Position numbers and translations under genes: made by a program
NCBI RefSeq assembly: GCF_902170785.1
Contig: NZ_CABHYG010000017.1
Span: forward strand, 124,001 to 188,000
DNA from: Yersinia proxima
GTDB taxonomy: Bacteria > Pseudomonadota > Gammaproteobacteria > Enterobacterales > Enterobacteriaceae
Length of the DNA: 64,000 bases
Direction: 5' to 3'
Notes under the pieces: generated by a model
Database searches by the model: none
The model's input: the letters and a program-made list of their open reading frames with translations, nothing else
Told to the model about the DNA's origin: nothing
Shown: in pieces, positions 37,639 to 47,247 of the stretch
How positions within the stretch are numbered: the first letter of the stretch is position 1
Layout of the letters: the number at the start of each line of letters is the position of its first letter

Positions 37639-38067
37639 CTAAACCTTCGTTAAATAGCCAACAAATTGGCTTTCACGCAGCAACGCCACCTTACCAGATG
37701 TATAGAAGATAACGGTCAATAAACCTTGTGAATAGACCTTCGCCTTGGGTTCATCTTCAATCAAAACAGCAGGTTTCCCATCGACAGTGACAATACCTAA
37801 AGAATCGCGCTTAACATCGACGCCATAACCGCTGTAATGTTGGTTCACCTTTTTGGCTGCCTGAGCGAACTGTACAGCATGAGCTGCATTCTGTAATGCC
37901 TGGGTTTCAGCCGCAGCATTGATCGTGTTGGTACGATTTTGCTCGCTAATATAGCAAGCATCCCGAGATACACCTTGCGCTTCACAGGCGGCAATTCTCT
38001 CGGCCTGCGAGCTACAACCTGCCAACAGGATGGTAATAACAGTGGTGAGTAAGATTTTGTGTCTCAT
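37639..38067 (-). CDS. Putative lipoprotein of a YadA-like cluster
   Basis: A 142-aa protein with a lipoprotein signal (MRHKILLTTVITILLAGCSSQ; lipobox LAGC, Cys about 17). The mature part has paired cysteines (AACEAQGVSRDACY), an Ala/Gln-rich helical stretch (AAETQALQNAAHAVQFAQAAKK) and a C-terminal beta-rich region. The family is not known to me. It is the third gene of an operon whose first gene encodes a YadA-type surface protein, so an outer-membrane assembly or anchoring role is possible. Its start overlaps the previous stop as ATGA. Confidence 0.75.
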   Translation of the reverse strand: MRHKILLTTVITILLAGCSSQAERIAACEAQGVSRDACYISEQNRTNTINAAAETQALQNAAHAVQFAQAAKKVNQHYSGYGVDVKRDSLGIVTVDGKPAVLIEDEPKAKVYSQGLLTVIFYTSGKVALLRESQFVGYLTKV

Positions 38068-38213
38068 TTTTGGGCTTCCCAATTGTGACTGAGTACGGCG
38101 ACGGATGAGCCGACAACTTTCATAACGTCAGAAAATTGATTTATTGAGGCACCGATGAAGAGGACAGCCGCCAACAAACACGCTTGCAGGAAAATAATAA
38201 TATTCAGTTTCAT
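38064..38213 (-). CDS. Small single-span membrane protein
   Basis: From ATG 38213, 49 aa: a short basic start (MKLN), one hydrophobic helix (IIIFLQACLLAAVLFIGASI) and a polar tail (ending HNWEAQK). It overlaps the start of the lipoprotein gene by 4 bp and the end of the YadA-like gene by a few bases on its upstream side. This tight packing is good evidence for a real gene. No family recognised. Confidence 0.65.
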   Translation of the reverse strand: MKLNIIIFLQACLLAAVLFIGASINQFSDVMKVVGSSVAVLSHNWEAQK

Positions 38214-38217
38214 CTCA

Positions 38218-38910
38218 TTACCAGCCATAAGAAGTGCCAGCACCCCAGCCAAAGTTATGCTGTGTGTCATTACTTACCGTGAGTTTAACAATAGTGTTTT
38301 GAGTGGCGTGGAAAGATGCGCCTACTGCGAGTGCATTTTCTGAGCCATAGCCTCCAATCCCTGCGCCCAGCGCGAATTGCTGAGATTCCTGTACTTGTGG
38401 GATATTTGCCATAGCCGCTACCCCAGCAATACCTGCATCTGAGCGTGATTGATTGTTATCGACTTCGGATTTCAGATTGGCAAATTCCTGGTTGCCCTGA
38501 CTTGCCAAAGTGCTAATACGCGCATCTTGAGTGCTTAGGCGTTGAGTATTCTGAGATACTGCGGCGGTATTCTTTTGTACGGCAACGTCATTGTGATGGT
38601 CAGTGCCATTTAAACCCGCAGCCCCTGTAGCTCCTACAGCCCCATCTTTGCCATTTGTGCCATTTAAACCATCTTTTCCATCTATTGGCTTGGGTTCATC
38701 TTCCAGCAGTTGAATACGATCTGCATTATCATTGGCCATAATGTTGGTTTTGTCGGCTAATTCCTGAGCCTCTCTAATACTACCAACGACACTTACCCCC
38801 CATTCATGATTATAGCCAGGAACATCTTCGGGGGCGGGTAGTGCGGCATCAGCAGTAGTGCTGCATATTGAACCAAGAGCAATAATCATCGCTAAATTAG
38901 AACGCTTCAT
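38218..38910 (-). CDS. Short trimeric autotransporter-like protein with collagen-like repeat
   Basis: A 230-aa protein. The signal peptide ends in ADAA. A short coiled-coil-like stretch is followed by a collagen-like run of about eight G-x-y triplets (GKDGLNGTNGKDG..., residues about 79-103), then a heptad-rich stalk (VQKNTAAVSQNTQRLSTQDARIS) and a C-terminal region with alternating hydrophobic residues (FALGAGIGGYGSENALAVGASF...GWGAGTSYGW). The last part resembles the YadA membrane anchor. A 230-residue version has little room for a head, so it may be a compact surface adhesin or scaffold. First gene of a three-gene operon. Confidence 0.8.
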   Translation of the reverse strand: MKRSNLAMIIALGSICSTTADAALPAPEDVPGYNHEWGVSVVGSIREAQELADKTNIMANDNADRIQLLEDEPKPIDGKDGLNGTNGKDGAVGATGAAGLNGTDHHNDVAVQKNTAAVSQNTQRLSTQDARISTLASQGNQEFANLKSEVDNNQSRSDAGIAGVAAMANIPQVQESQQFALGAGIGGYGSENALAVGASFHATQNTIVKLTVSNDTQHNFGWGAGTSYGW

Positions 38911-39243
38911 ATCGTTAAGTTTTTCTCTAAAATTAAGAATCTATTTTTGATTCTATTGGACACAAAAATTGTTGCCTTTAATAAAAAATACGTGCCAAAA
39001 AGTAGATTTGCAATAAAAATATGTGACTTATTTCACGATTAACAATATGTTCACGATAAAAATTAGTTTCTATCAGAATCATTAAAATTAAGATATAGAA
39101 CTCACAAATGCGATCTATAGTTATTTAAGTCGTTTCCATTTGAATTGTATGAGGATATTTTGGTTTCTATCAGCAACAGTTTGCGCTGCTCCCGTTCCGG
39201 AAGGTACAATAAGAACCATTCTTTGTTGCGGAATTGTGTTTCT
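38911..39243. other. AT-rich divergent region
   Basis: Between the YadA-like operon and an HTH gene. Very AT-rich; presumably the promoters for both. A TTG-started extension of the HTH frame to 39145 has a Cys/Arg-rich, uncharacteristic sequence and I do not accept it. Confidence 0.4.
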
Positions 39244-39645
39244 ATGAGTGACGGATTAAGAGAAAAACTGAAAAAACTCAGGTTAGGTAAGACTGAAAAT
39301 AATGGGGTAAAACCGTTTGTTCAAGCCTACCAGTCTCTTGGTTTGCAAAAAGAAACTGAGCTGGCTGATTTAATGGCGGCTAACCGCTCGACCATCAACA
39401 AATATCTCAACGATAAAGTCTCTGTGCCTGCCTCAGCGGTGACTCTCGCCGCTTTGTTAAGATATCTTCAGATAAGAGATAAACGTCTCTATCAGGAGTG
39501 GGAAGTCATTACCAGTTACATGAAAGGCCGGGCTAAAAGAGGTGGGGATGAGACAACCCTGATCGATTTTATTAGTGACTCGGCATTACTGGAGTCTATT
39601 CTTCGCATTGCCAAAGATGAAGGGCGAATTGATGACCCTAAATGA
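39244..39645 (+). CDS. Putative HTH transcriptional regulator
   Basis: From ATG 39244, 133 aa. Residues about 33-75 look like an XRE-type helix-turn-helix: KETELADLMAANRSTINKYLNDKVSVPASAVTLAALL. The remainder is helical and charged. No ligand-binding domain. It is divergent from the YadA-like operon and may regulate it. Ribosome binding site weak. Family not recognised further. Confidence 0.65.
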   Translation: MSDGLREKLKKLRLGKTENNGVKPFVQAYQSLGLQKETELADLMAANRSTINKYLNDKVSVPASAVTLAALLRYLQIRDKRLYQEWEVITSYMKGRAKRGGDETTLIDFISDSALLESILRIAKDEGRIDDPK

Positions 39646-39669
39646 TGATAGGGCCATCAATTATTCAGG

Positions 39670-41037
39670 CTAACTGCGTTTTTGGCTTACCCGCAGCAAG
39701 CTGACCAGCGCCGCGATACTGGCAAAACAGCCTGCGAGTATCAGCGATGCATGTGTTCCATTGGTGGCAAACAGATTAAACATTAAAGCAACCAATGCCG
39801 CGCCTGAGGTTTGTCCTAAAAGCCGCGCAGTGCCAAGCATACCACTGGCACCGCCGCTGCGATGTTGGGGAGCCGCAGAGATAATGGTGTGGTTATTCGG
39901 GGCTTGGAATAGACCGAAACCTGCACCACACAGCACCATACGCCAGATAATATTTAAATCCGTGGGGTTGGCAGGTAATGTGGCTAACAGGAATAGCCCA
40001 CTGGCAAACACGGCTAAACCTATCCCTCCCAGTAATCCTGCATGGTAGCGCTCAACTAATCGGCCAGCTATGGGGGCGACTACCATGGTGGCGAGTGGCC
40101 ACGGGGTTAATAGCAACCCGGTAGCTACCTCATCACGTCCCAAGACGGTTTGTAGGAAAAAGGGCAGTGAAACCATTGCCAGCATTTGGGCGGCAAAGGA
40201 ACAGACTGATGTTCCGATCGACAAAGCAAAAATAGGGATACGCAGTAAATCGACGGGCAATAATGGGAAGGGCTGGCTGAGTTGGCGGCGTACAAAGAAA
40301 AAGCCGATGACCAGCAATGCTATCACCTCGGCGGCAATCAGTGCCGGGCTTTGCTCTTGAGCAAAACCACTGATGGCGGTTATCAGTAAACCAAATGTCA
40401 GCGCATTCATAATGCTACTGGTGACATCGAAACGGTTACCGTTGCTCTTCATATTGTTGGCTGGCAAGAACTTCATACCCAGACCCCAGGCAACCAGGCC
40501 TATTGGTACGTTAATGGCAAATAGCCACTGCCAGGATGCAACTGACAATACTGCTGCTGCAATGGTTGGCCCGGCGGCGGCAGAGACTGCCACAATTAAT
40601 GCATTAATGCCGATACCGCGGCCCAGCTGTGCTTTGGGATAAATAATTCGAATCAGGGCGGTATTCACACTCATCAAAGCGGCGGCACCTAACCCTTGCA
40701 GCACGCGAGCAAACGTCAGCGTCCATAAGGAATCGGACAGGGCGCAAAATAGCGATGTCACACTGAATACCAGCAAACCCGCCTGATAAACCCGGCGATA
40801 ACCAATAATGTCGCCCAGTGACGCCATCGAAAGCAAAGACACGGTAATAGCCAACTGATAGGCATTGACTACCCAAATAGAAGTTGCCGGGCTGGCGTTG
40901 AGGTCACGGGCAATGGTCGGTAATGCTACGTTGGCGATAGTACCGTCCAGCACCGCTATCATAATACCTAAAGCAATAACAAATATTGCGGCATAGCGTT
41001 GCGGAACCGGCATTCCATCGCTGGCTGATGGGTTCAT
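39670..41037 (-). CDS. yebQ: MFS transporter YebQ (DHA2 family)
   Basis: A 455-aa membrane protein with 14 helices expected. It has the motif VLDGTIANVALPTIARDL, motif A LGDIIGYRRVYQAG, motif C SAAAGPTIAAAVLSVASW, and strong likeness to E. coli YebQ (457 aa). Exporter with unknown substrate. Order htpX - yebQ - kdgR agrees with E. coli, apart from the insertions on both sides. Confidence 0.88.
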   Translation of the reverse strand: MNPSASDGMPVPQRYAAIFVIALGIMIAVLDGTIANVALPTIARDLNASPATSIWVVNAYQLAITVSLLSMASLGDIIGYRRVYQAGLLVFSVTSLFCALSDSLWTLTFARVLQGLGAAALMSVNTALIRIIYPKAQLGRGIGINALIVAVSAAAGPTIAAAVLSVASWQWLFAINVPIGLVAWGLGMKFLPANNMKSNGNRFDVTSSIMNALTFGLLITAISGFAQEQSPALIAAEVIALLVIGFFFVRRQLSQPFPLLPVDLLRIPIFALSIGTSVCSFAAQMLAMVSLPFFLQTVLGRDEVATGLLLTPWPLATMVVAPIAGRLVERYHAGLLGGIGLAVFASGLFLLATLPANPTDLNIIWRMVLCGAGFGLFQAPNNHTIISAAPQHRSGGASGMLGTARLLGQTSGAALVALMFNLFATNGTHASLILAGCFASIAALVSLLRVSQKRS

Positions 41038-41263
41038 AGGGTTTATCTGTAAAAATAATAAGGTAGGTTAATTTTCTATGCTAACGACTATTGTGCTTGA
41101 ATGCATCCTTATGACCAGGGTTATTTGTAAAAGACCATTTTTACGACAAATTAGCCCCAGACCGACAGTCATGGATGAAGGAATTCACTTTTTGGCCTGA
41201 TTAACAACCTGATAATGACAGTAATTTGTTAAAATCAGTAAAAGTAGAACCACGATCACGGAA

Positions 41264-41283
41264 AAATGAAACATCGTTTCTAT
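41264..41283. promoter_or_regulatory. KdgR box upstream of ogl
   Basis: AAATGAAACATCGTTTCTAT matches the KdgR operator pattern (AATRAAAY...RTTTYATT) with an almost perfect palindrome. It lies about 78 bp before the ogl start. Binding would repress ogl until 2-keto-3-deoxygluconate accumulates. Confidence 0.8.
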
Positions 41284-41360
41284 AATGTGAGATAGTATTA
41301 GCCGAACAGGTTCCCCTGCGGGCAAATTTTAATTCTCTGATGATTTTAAGGACTTTCCGG

Positions 41361-42527
41361 ATGGCTAAAGGTAAACAAATCCCCCTGACATTTGATACTT
41401 ATCAGGATGCCTCTACCGGTGCACAAGTGACACGGCTAACGCCTCCTGATGTGACTTGCCACCGTAATTATTTCTATCAAAAGTGTTTCACCCGAGATGG
41501 CAGTAAGTTGTTGTTCGGCGGCGCTTTTGATGGCCCGTGGAACTACTACTTGCTGGATCTTAACACTCAGGTGGCAACCCAACTGACAGAAGGGCGCGGC
41601 GACAATACCTTTGGTGGTTTCTTATCACCGGATGACGATGCGCTGTTCTATGTTAAAGATGGCCGCAATTTGATGCGCGTTGATCTTGCTACATTAGAAG
41701 AGAATGTGGTTTATCAGGTGCCAGAAGAGTGGGTCGGTTACGGCACTTGGGTGGCCAATTCAGATTGCACCAAGCTGGTCGGCATCGAGATTAAACGTGA
41801 AGATTGGCAGCCACTGACAGATTGGAAGAAATTCCATGAATTCTATTTCACCAAACCTTGCTGCCGCTTGATGCGTGTTGATCTTAAAACCGGCGAATCG
41901 ACAGTCATTTTGCAAGAAAATCAGTGGCTCGGTCACCCAATTTACCGTCCTTACGATGACAGTACTGTCGCGTTTTGCCATGAAGGGCCACACGATCTGG
42001 TTGATGCTCGCATGTGGTTAATCAATGAAGATGGCACGAATATGCGCAAGGTGAAAACTCATGCCGAAGGCGAAAGCTGTACCCATGAATTCTGGGTGCC
42101 AGATGGTTCGGCGTTGGTGTATGTTTCTTACCTGAAAGGTAGCCCGGATCGCTTCATTTACAGTGCTGACCCAGAGACATTGGAAAATCGCCAACTTACC
42201 TCTATGCCTGCGTGTTCACATCTGATGAGCAACTATGATGGCTCGTTGATGGTGGGTGATGGTTCTGATGCGCCGGTAGATGTACAAGACAATAGTGGCT
42301 ATAAGATTGAAAACGATCCTTTCCTGTATGTTTTCAATATGAAAAATGGCACTCAGCATCGCGTTGCTCGCCACGACACCTCATGGAAGGTGTTTGAAGG
42401 TGACCGCCAGGTAACACATCCACATCCATCCTTTACTCCCGATGACAAACAAATCCTCTTTACCTCTGATGTCCACGGCAAACCAGCACTATATTTAGCC
42501 ACATTGCCTGAGTCAGTCTGGAAATAG
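41361..42527 (+). CDS. ogl: Oligogalacturonate lyase
   Basis: A 388-aa PL22 lyase, without signal peptide, that splits unsaturated and saturated digalacturonate in the cytoplasm into 5-keto-4-deoxyuronate and galacturonate. Seven-bladed propeller type, with CHRNYFYQKCFTRDGSKLLF and SCTHEFWVPDGSALVYVS. I start at ATG 41361; the in-frame ATG at 41340 lies upstream of the usual N-terminus MAKGKQI. It has its own KdgR box and lies directly upstream of kdgR. Confidence 0.95.
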   Translation: MAKGKQIPLTFDTYQDASTGAQVTRLTPPDVTCHRNYFYQKCFTRDGSKLLFGGAFDGPWNYYLLDLNTQVATQLTEGRGDNTFGGFLSPDDDALFYVKDGRNLMRVDLATLEENVVYQVPEEWVGYGTWVANSDCTKLVGIEIKREDWQPLTDWKKFHEFYFTKPCCRLMRVDLKTGESTVILQENQWLGHPIYRPYDDSTVAFCHEGPHDLVDARMWLINEDGTNMRKVKTHAEGESCTHEFWVPDGSALVYVSYLKGSPDRFIYSADPETLENRQLTSMPACSHLMSNYDGSLMVGDGSDAPVDVQDNSGYKIENDPFLYVFNMKNGTQHRVARHDTSWKVFEGDRQVTHPHPSFTPDDKQILFTSDVHGKPALYLATLPESVWK

Positions 42528-42539
42528 TTGAATTTTGCA

Positions 42540-42570
42540 CTAGCCTCTTTCTTGGAAAGAGGCTAATTTG
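42540..42570 (+). terminator. Hairpin after ogl
   Basis: TAGCCTCTTT and AAAGAGGCTA form a perfect 10-bp stem with a 5-nt loop, 13 nt after the stop. The T-run is short (ATTTG). Confidence 0.7.
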
Positions 42571-42610
42571 CTGTCTGCAAGGCTTTTATCCGATTATTCA
42601 CATTGGTTTA

Positions 42611-42681
42611 TTGCACAGTCTCGCGACTTCCCTTTATAATAAAACCACTGTTCTATTTTTTTTAAAACATATTGTTTTATG
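42611..42681 (+). promoter_or_regulatory. kdgR promoter with two KdgR-like boxes
   Basis: TTGCAC (42611) and TATAAT (42635) are 18 bp apart and form a good sigma-70 promoter. AATAAAACCACTGTTCTATT (42638-42657) and TTAAAACATATTGTTTTATG (42662-42681) resemble the KdgR operator, less well than the other sites. They suggest autoregulation; this is inferred. Confidence 0.5.
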
Positions 42682-42713
42682 AAACACAGAAAACTGAGTA
42701 GGGTAACCAAAAA

Positions 42714-43505
42714 ATGGCTATTGCAGATTTAGATAAACAGCCCGACTCTGTTTCGTCGGTTCTGAAAGTTTTTGGCATCTTACAAGCATTGGGTGAAGAA
42801 CGGGAAATTGGTATTACCGAACTTTCTCAACGTGTAATGATGCCTAAGAGTACAGTGTACCGCTTCCTACAGACCATGAAATCCTTGGGCTATGTTGCAC
42901 AGGAAGGCGAATCAGAGAAATACTCCCTGACTCTGAAGTTATTTGAGTTAGGGGCAAAAGCATTACAAAATGTCGATTTGATCCGCAGTGCAGATATACA
43001 AATGCGTGAATTATCCAATGAAACTCGTGAAACTATTCACTTGGGCGCATTGGATGAAGACAGCATTGTTTATATCCATAAAATCGATTCTATGTATAAC
43101 CTACGGATGCATTCCCGTATTGGTCGTCGTAATCCATTGCACAGTACTGCCATTGGTAAAGTGTTACTGGCATGGCGTGACCGTGGTGAAGTAGAAGAGA
43201 TCTTGTCTCATATCGAATTTACCCGTAGCACTAAACATACTCTGGATAGCGCGGCAGCACTGTTGCCGGTGTTAGACCTGGTACGCGAGCAAGGCTTCGG
43301 CGAAGATGTTGAAGAACAAGAAGAAGGTTTACGTTGTATCGCTGTGCCTGTTTTCGACCGTTTCGGTGTCGTCATTGCCGGTTTAAGTATTTCATATCCG
43401 ACATTACGTTTCTCTGAAGACAGCAAAAGCGATATTGTGAAATCTCTGCATCGGGCGGCGCGCAATATTTCAGAGCAGATGGGTTATCGCGATTATCCTT
43501 TCTGA
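42714..43505 (+). CDS. kdgR: Pectin-catabolism repressor KdgR (IclR family)
   Basis: A 263-aa regulator. N-terminal winged helix (ITELSQRVMMPKSTVYRFLQTMKSLGYV) and C-terminal IclR effector domain (ESIHLGALDE-like ETIHLGALDEDSIVYIHKID, then GEDVEEQEEGLRCIAVPVFD). It represses pectin genes and is released by 2-keto-3-deoxygluconate. Boxes matching its operator occur at five places in this window. It may also repress itself. Confidence 0.96.
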   Translation: MAIADLDKQPDSVSSVLKVFGILQALGEEREIGITELSQRVMMPKSTVYRFLQTMKSLGYVAQEGESEKYSLTLKLFELGAKALQNVDLIRSADIQMRELSNETRETIHLGALDEDSIVYIHKIDSMYNLRMHSRIGRRNPLHSTAIGKVLLAWRDRGEVEEILSHIEFTRSTKHTLDSAAALLPVLDLVREQGFGEDVEEQEEGLRCIAVPVFDRFGVVIAGLSISYPTLRFSEDSKSDIVKSLHRAARNISEQMGYRDYPF

Positions 43506-43591
43506 GGATCTTTCTACTAGGGTAAATACTGTATAATTATTGGATATTTTTAATCAGCTGTTAATTATAACTATTTATTCCTTCCCATCCC

Positions 43592-43624
43592 AAACGGCTC
43601 CTCTTATCAGGAGCCGTTTTTTAT
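43592..43624 (+). terminator. Terminator of kdgR
   Basis: AAACGGCTCCT and AGGAGCCGTTT form an 11-bp perfect stem with a T-run. Typical intrinsic terminator. Confidence 0.92.
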
Positions 43625-43779
43625 TCATAGATAAGTTACTCAACAGTCATATGAATAGATTGAGGTGTTTGAGTCTTATCCGATGATATTAGTTATTATT
43701 TAAATAGACTGTTGATGGCTCATTTAGTTCTGTAGGTTCACTATAACCGTGCTTAAGCATAATTATAGGGAGAAAAGGA

Positions 43780-44631
43780 ATGAGGAAGTTATTAAGCACT
43801 GGGTTATTGCTGCTGCTGGCGGGTTGTAGTAGCCCTCATCGTGATAATCCGCATCAATTGATCGACCGCGGTGAATATAAGGTAGATACCAGTACTCCCT
43901 CCGTGGCTAAAAATGAGCGGGTGAGATTTTTGGTGCTTCACTATACGGCAACAGATGATGCTGAATCACTGCGATTGCTGACTCAAGGGGATGTTAGCGC
44001 ACATTATCTGGTAAAAACGCATCCTGAAAGTCTTGATGGCAAACCTATTGTTTTACAACTGGTTCCCGAATCACAGCGCGCATGGCATGCGGGTGTCAGT
44101 TATTGGCAGGGACGGAGTAGCCTCAATGATACCTCTATAGGTATTGAAATCGTCAATAGGGGCTTCACTGAGAGGATGTTACATAGAGAGTGGTATCCTT
44201 ATAACGAATCGCAGATTGAATTGATTGAGCGGCTAACCAAGGACATTGTTGAGCGTTATAATATTGAACCAGCGAATGTTGTTGCTCATAGCGATATCGC
44301 ACCGCTGAGAAAATCTGATCCTGGCCCGTTATTTCCATGGAAGCGCTTAGCAACACAGGGTATCGGAGCGTGGCCAGATGACGCGACAGTCGCCAAATAT
44401 ATCAATGGCCGAAATAAAAGTGATGGGGCATCTGTCTCTATAATTCAGCAAACGCTGGCGCGCTATGGTTATCAGATCCCACAAAGTGGTGAGTTGGATG
44501 ATGAAACCCGACAAGTTATCAAAGCGTTTCAGATGCACTTTAGGGCGCAAGATTTCAGCGGTATACCGGACGTAGAAACGGAAGCCATTGCATTGGCATT
44601 GGTTGAAAAATATCGACCTCTTCATCCTTAA
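43780..44631 (+). CDS. amiD: N-acetylmuramoyl-L-alanine amidase AmiD
   Basis: A 283-aa outer-membrane lipoprotein. The lipobox is LLAGCSS (Cys16). The amidase_2 domain has zinc ligands in VLHYTATDD and VVAHSDIAP, and a C-terminal peptidoglycan-binding domain covers about residues 210-280 (IIQQTLARYGYQIPQSGELDDETRQVIKAFQMHF). It cleaves the amide between MurNAc (or anhydro-MurNAc) and the peptide. AGGGAGAAAAGG gives a strong ribosome binding site. Monocistronic. Confidence 0.94.
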   Translation: MRKLLSTGLLLLLAGCSSPHRDNPHQLIDRGEYKVDTSTPSVAKNERVRFLVLHYTATDDAESLRLLTQGDVSAHYLVKTHPESLDGKPIVLQLVPESQRAWHAGVSYWQGRSSLNDTSIGIEIVNRGFTERMLHREWYPYNESQIELIERLTKDIVERYNIEPANVVAHSDIAPLRKSDPGPLFPWKRLATQGIGAWPDDATVAKYINGRNKSDGASVSIIQQTLARYGYQIPQSGELDDETRQVIKAFQMHFRAQDFSGIPDVETEAIALALVEKYRPLHP

Positions 44632-44678
44632 AGTCACAGGGTGTTGGCCGTATGTCGGTGATACATTCTTTAAAAACA

Positions 44679-44707
44679 AAAAGCCAGTCACAAACAACTG
44701 GCCTTTT
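44679..44707. terminator. Bidirectional terminator between amiD and tcyP
   Basis: AAAAGCCAGT and ACTGGCCTTTT pair over about 10 bp with one mismatch and an 8-nt loop; A- and T-runs lie on both flanks, between two convergent genes. Confidence 0.7.
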
Positions 44708-44732
44708 ACATTATCACGCTAAAGAGTGGTAT

Positions 44733-46130
44733 TTACTGATGGGCTAGATCGCCATCATCATCACTGTTAAGAATGTCTTTATCTGTTTGTTTCATCAATT
44801 GACTGGTAATGGTGCCAGCTGTCATTGAACCGCTGACGTTCAATGCTGTACGGCCCATATCAATCAATGGCTCAACAGAGATAAGCAAAGCAACCAGAGT
44901 GACCGGTAAGCCCAGCGCAGGTAATACGATAAGTGCTGCGAAAGTCGCACCACCGCCAACACCTGCAACACCGGCTGAGCTGATGGTGACAATGCCGACC
45001 AGTGTCGCAATCCATACCGGATCTAATGGGTTAATCCCAACAGTGGGGGCCACCATTACGGCGAGCATTGCAGGATAAAGTCCCGCACAACCATTTTGGC
45101 CGATAGTCGCTCCGAAAGAGGCTGAGAAGCTGGCGATAGATTCAGGCACACCCAAACGGCGGGTTTGCGCTTCAACATTCAGCGGGATACTGGCAGCACT
45201 GGAACGGCTGGTAAAAGCAAATGTCAGCACTGGCCATACTTTACGGAAAAATTTCAATGGGTTGATGCCGGTGAAAGACAACAGCAGGCCATGTACCACA
45301 AACATAATCGCCAGGCCAAGATAAGAAGCAATAACAAAGCTACCCAGCTTGATGATGTCTTGGATATTAGAACCCGCAACCACTTTAGTCATCAATGCCA
45401 ATACGCCGTAAGGGGTCAGTTTCATCACCAGACGAACGAGTTTCATCACCCAGGCTTGCAGCGTGTCGATAGCCACCAGGACGCGTTGACCTTTCTCCAC
45501 ATCATCTTTCAGTAATTGCAGGGAAGCTATTCCCAGGAATGTGGCAAAGATAACCACACTGATGATGGAAGTTGGGCTGGCACCGGTCAAATCGGCAAAC
45601 GGATTTTTTGGGATAAAGGACAGCACTAACTGAGGAACGGTCAGGTCAGTCACTTTTCCAAGATAGTTGCTTTCGATAGCAGTCAAACGCGCTGATTCTT
45701 GTGTCCCTTGCACCAGGCCATCGGCAGTTAAGCCAAATAGATTGGTAACCAATACGCCGACCAGTGCAGCGATTAAAGTGGTGAATAGCAATGTACCAAT
45801 GGTCAATACACTGATTTTACCCAGAGATGCGGCGTTATGCAGTTTGGCGACAGCGCTCAAGATAGAGGCAAATACCAGTGGCATAACAATCATTTGCAGT
45901 AATTGTACATAGCCATTACCCACGATATTAAACCAAGTGATAGACTCTTTCAGCACCGGATTGTCTGCGCCATAGACCCATTGCAGGCCCAGGCCAAAGA
46001 GTACGCCCAGCCCCAGACCCACCAAGACTTTCTTGGACAGGCTCCATTGTTTATGCCGGGTTTGTGCCAATAGTAATAGCAGTGCTACGAATAACAGCAC
46101 ATTAATCACAAGCGGTAGGTTCATCCCCAA
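44733..46130 (-). CDS. tcyP: L-cystine symporter TcyP
   Basis: A 465-aa transporter of the dicarboxylate/amino acid:cation symporter (glutamate) family with about eight membrane helices and re-entrant loops. Family marks are [45 protein letters not shown] (Ser-rich hairpin) and the late [23 protein letters not shown]. It corresponds to E. coli YdjN/TcyP, a cystine and sulfur-compound importer. Next to ydjM, near its place in E. coli. Confidence 0.93.
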   Translation of the reverse strand: MGMNLPLVINVLLFVALLLLLAQTRHKQWSLSKKVLVGLGLGVLFGLGLQWVYGADNPVLKESITWFNIVGNGYVQLLQMIVMPLVFASILSAVAKLHNAASLGKISVLTIGTLLFTTLIAALVGVLVTNLFGLTADGLVQGTQESARLTAIESNYLGKVTDLTVPQLVLSFIPKNPFADLTGASPTSIISVVIFATFLGIASLQLLKDDVEKGQRVLVAIDTLQAWVMKLVRLVMKLTPYGVLALMTKVVAGSNIQDIIKLGSFVIASYLGLAIMFVVHGLLLSFTGINPLKFFRKVWPVLTFAFTSRSSAASIPLNVEAQTRRLGVPESIASFSASFGATIGQNGCAGLYPAMLAVMVAPTVGINPLDPVWIATLVGIVTISSAGVAGVGGGATFAALIVLPALGLPVTLVALLISVEPLIDMGRTALNVSGSMTAGTITSQLMKQTDKDILNSDDDGDLAHQ

Positions 46131-46342
46131 ATCTCCAAATTATTATTTTAAATACTGACTGCATATTCTATTTCTATTTTTGTCCAGAATAGAGTCAGGC
46201 ACAGTCAACTGTGCAATTAGTCACGTATGGTAGCAGTTCCCAAGAAGGCTCACTTATATCCAAAAAGAATGCTATATAAGTTTTTGCAATGATTCGTATG
46301 GAATATATACAATTTGGCGATTGTTTACCCATTAAAGTGTGA

Positions 46343-46891
46343 TCACAATCGAAAATTTTTCAATTGCTCCATATAGGATAGCAAGGGGATCGTAGTATCA
46401 GTGTGCCAATAGACGGAAAAACAAACTAATAGAACACATAATACACGTTCTAATTGATTCCCTTTTTGCGGACGTAATAGTGGAATAGTAAAACGCCAAC
46501 GGCATGGCCATAAAAGTGGAACTCCCGCAGGTGTAATCATATCGGCTAACAGATGACTGAAATAGCCAACAATCATCGCGTGGAATGCATCTGCGGGAAT
46601 TATCCAATCGCGAGAGATATCCATTTGAAATAGTGCGATACCGCCAATGACGGCCAACAGACTATGAGTGAATCCGCGATGACCAAATGCCCGAGCAATC
46701 GGTGTTGATATCCATTTTAGTCGCTGACCAAGGATTGATTTGGGGTGATCGATATCTGGCAGCAAGGAAGTTAACAGGGCGCCGGGTATAATATGCCACC
46801 AATCGCCATTTGCCAGTTCGGGTGTAAGACCGACTTTTTTGGCAAAAATAACGCAGGCGACAGAAAAAATAAGGTGTCCTTCCCCTGTCAT
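46343..46891 (-). CDS. ydjM: Inner-membrane protein YdjM (DUF457, metal-dependent hydrolase)
   Basis: A 182-aa membrane protein with TGEGHLIFS at the N-terminus, SLLPDIDHPKSILGQRLKWIS and FGHRGFTHSLLAVIGG. These His/Asp motifs are typical of the YdjM/DUF457 group, an LexA-regulated gene in E. coli. Four to five hydrophobic helices follow. Function not established. Confidence 0.88.
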   Translation of the reverse strand: MTGEGHLIFSVACVIFAKKVGLTPELANGDWWHIIPGALLTSLLPDIDHPKSILGQRLKWISTPIARAFGHRGFTHSLLAVIGGIALFQMDISRDWIIPADAFHAMIVGYFSHLLADMITPAGVPLLWPCRWRFTIPLLRPQKGNQLERVLCVLLVCFSVYWHTDTTIPLLSYMEQLKNFRL

Positions 46892-47247
46892 ACTTGAATT
46901 CCGAATCTGTAGCTGTTGATTTATCCAGTATATGAGATTTTTAATGTCATGAATAGCCGTTACGCTGTAACTAAATGTCTCATGTTAGGCAAATTAAGAA
47001 CGGATAATTCAACCTAAGGTTTTGTAATGCAAAAATTGAACCTATGGCTGGAATAGCGACATGATGCGTTGTGGGCATTTGGGCGATAATCATAGGTAAA
47101 AACGGTTAGATAAAAAAAGGGGAAAAGCGACCGGGAGTCAGCTTTTCCCCAAAGTAATACGGGTATGGGCATAATTAACAAATAATGATGAGGGTACTAA
47201 TAACTACAAGTTCACGAACGACAACACATCTATTACAAGGTCAGAAT
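46892..47247. other. Region between ydjM and kdgM
   Basis: It holds the ydjM promoter and, at 47112-47150, the kdgM terminator. An 8-codon frame near 47028 is not supported. Nothing else seen. Confidence 0.4.
47112..47150 (-). terminator. Terminator of kdgM
   Basis: Read on the minus strand, GGGGAAAAGC and GCTTTTCCCC form a perfect 10-bp stem followed by a seven-T run. Confidence 0.9.
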
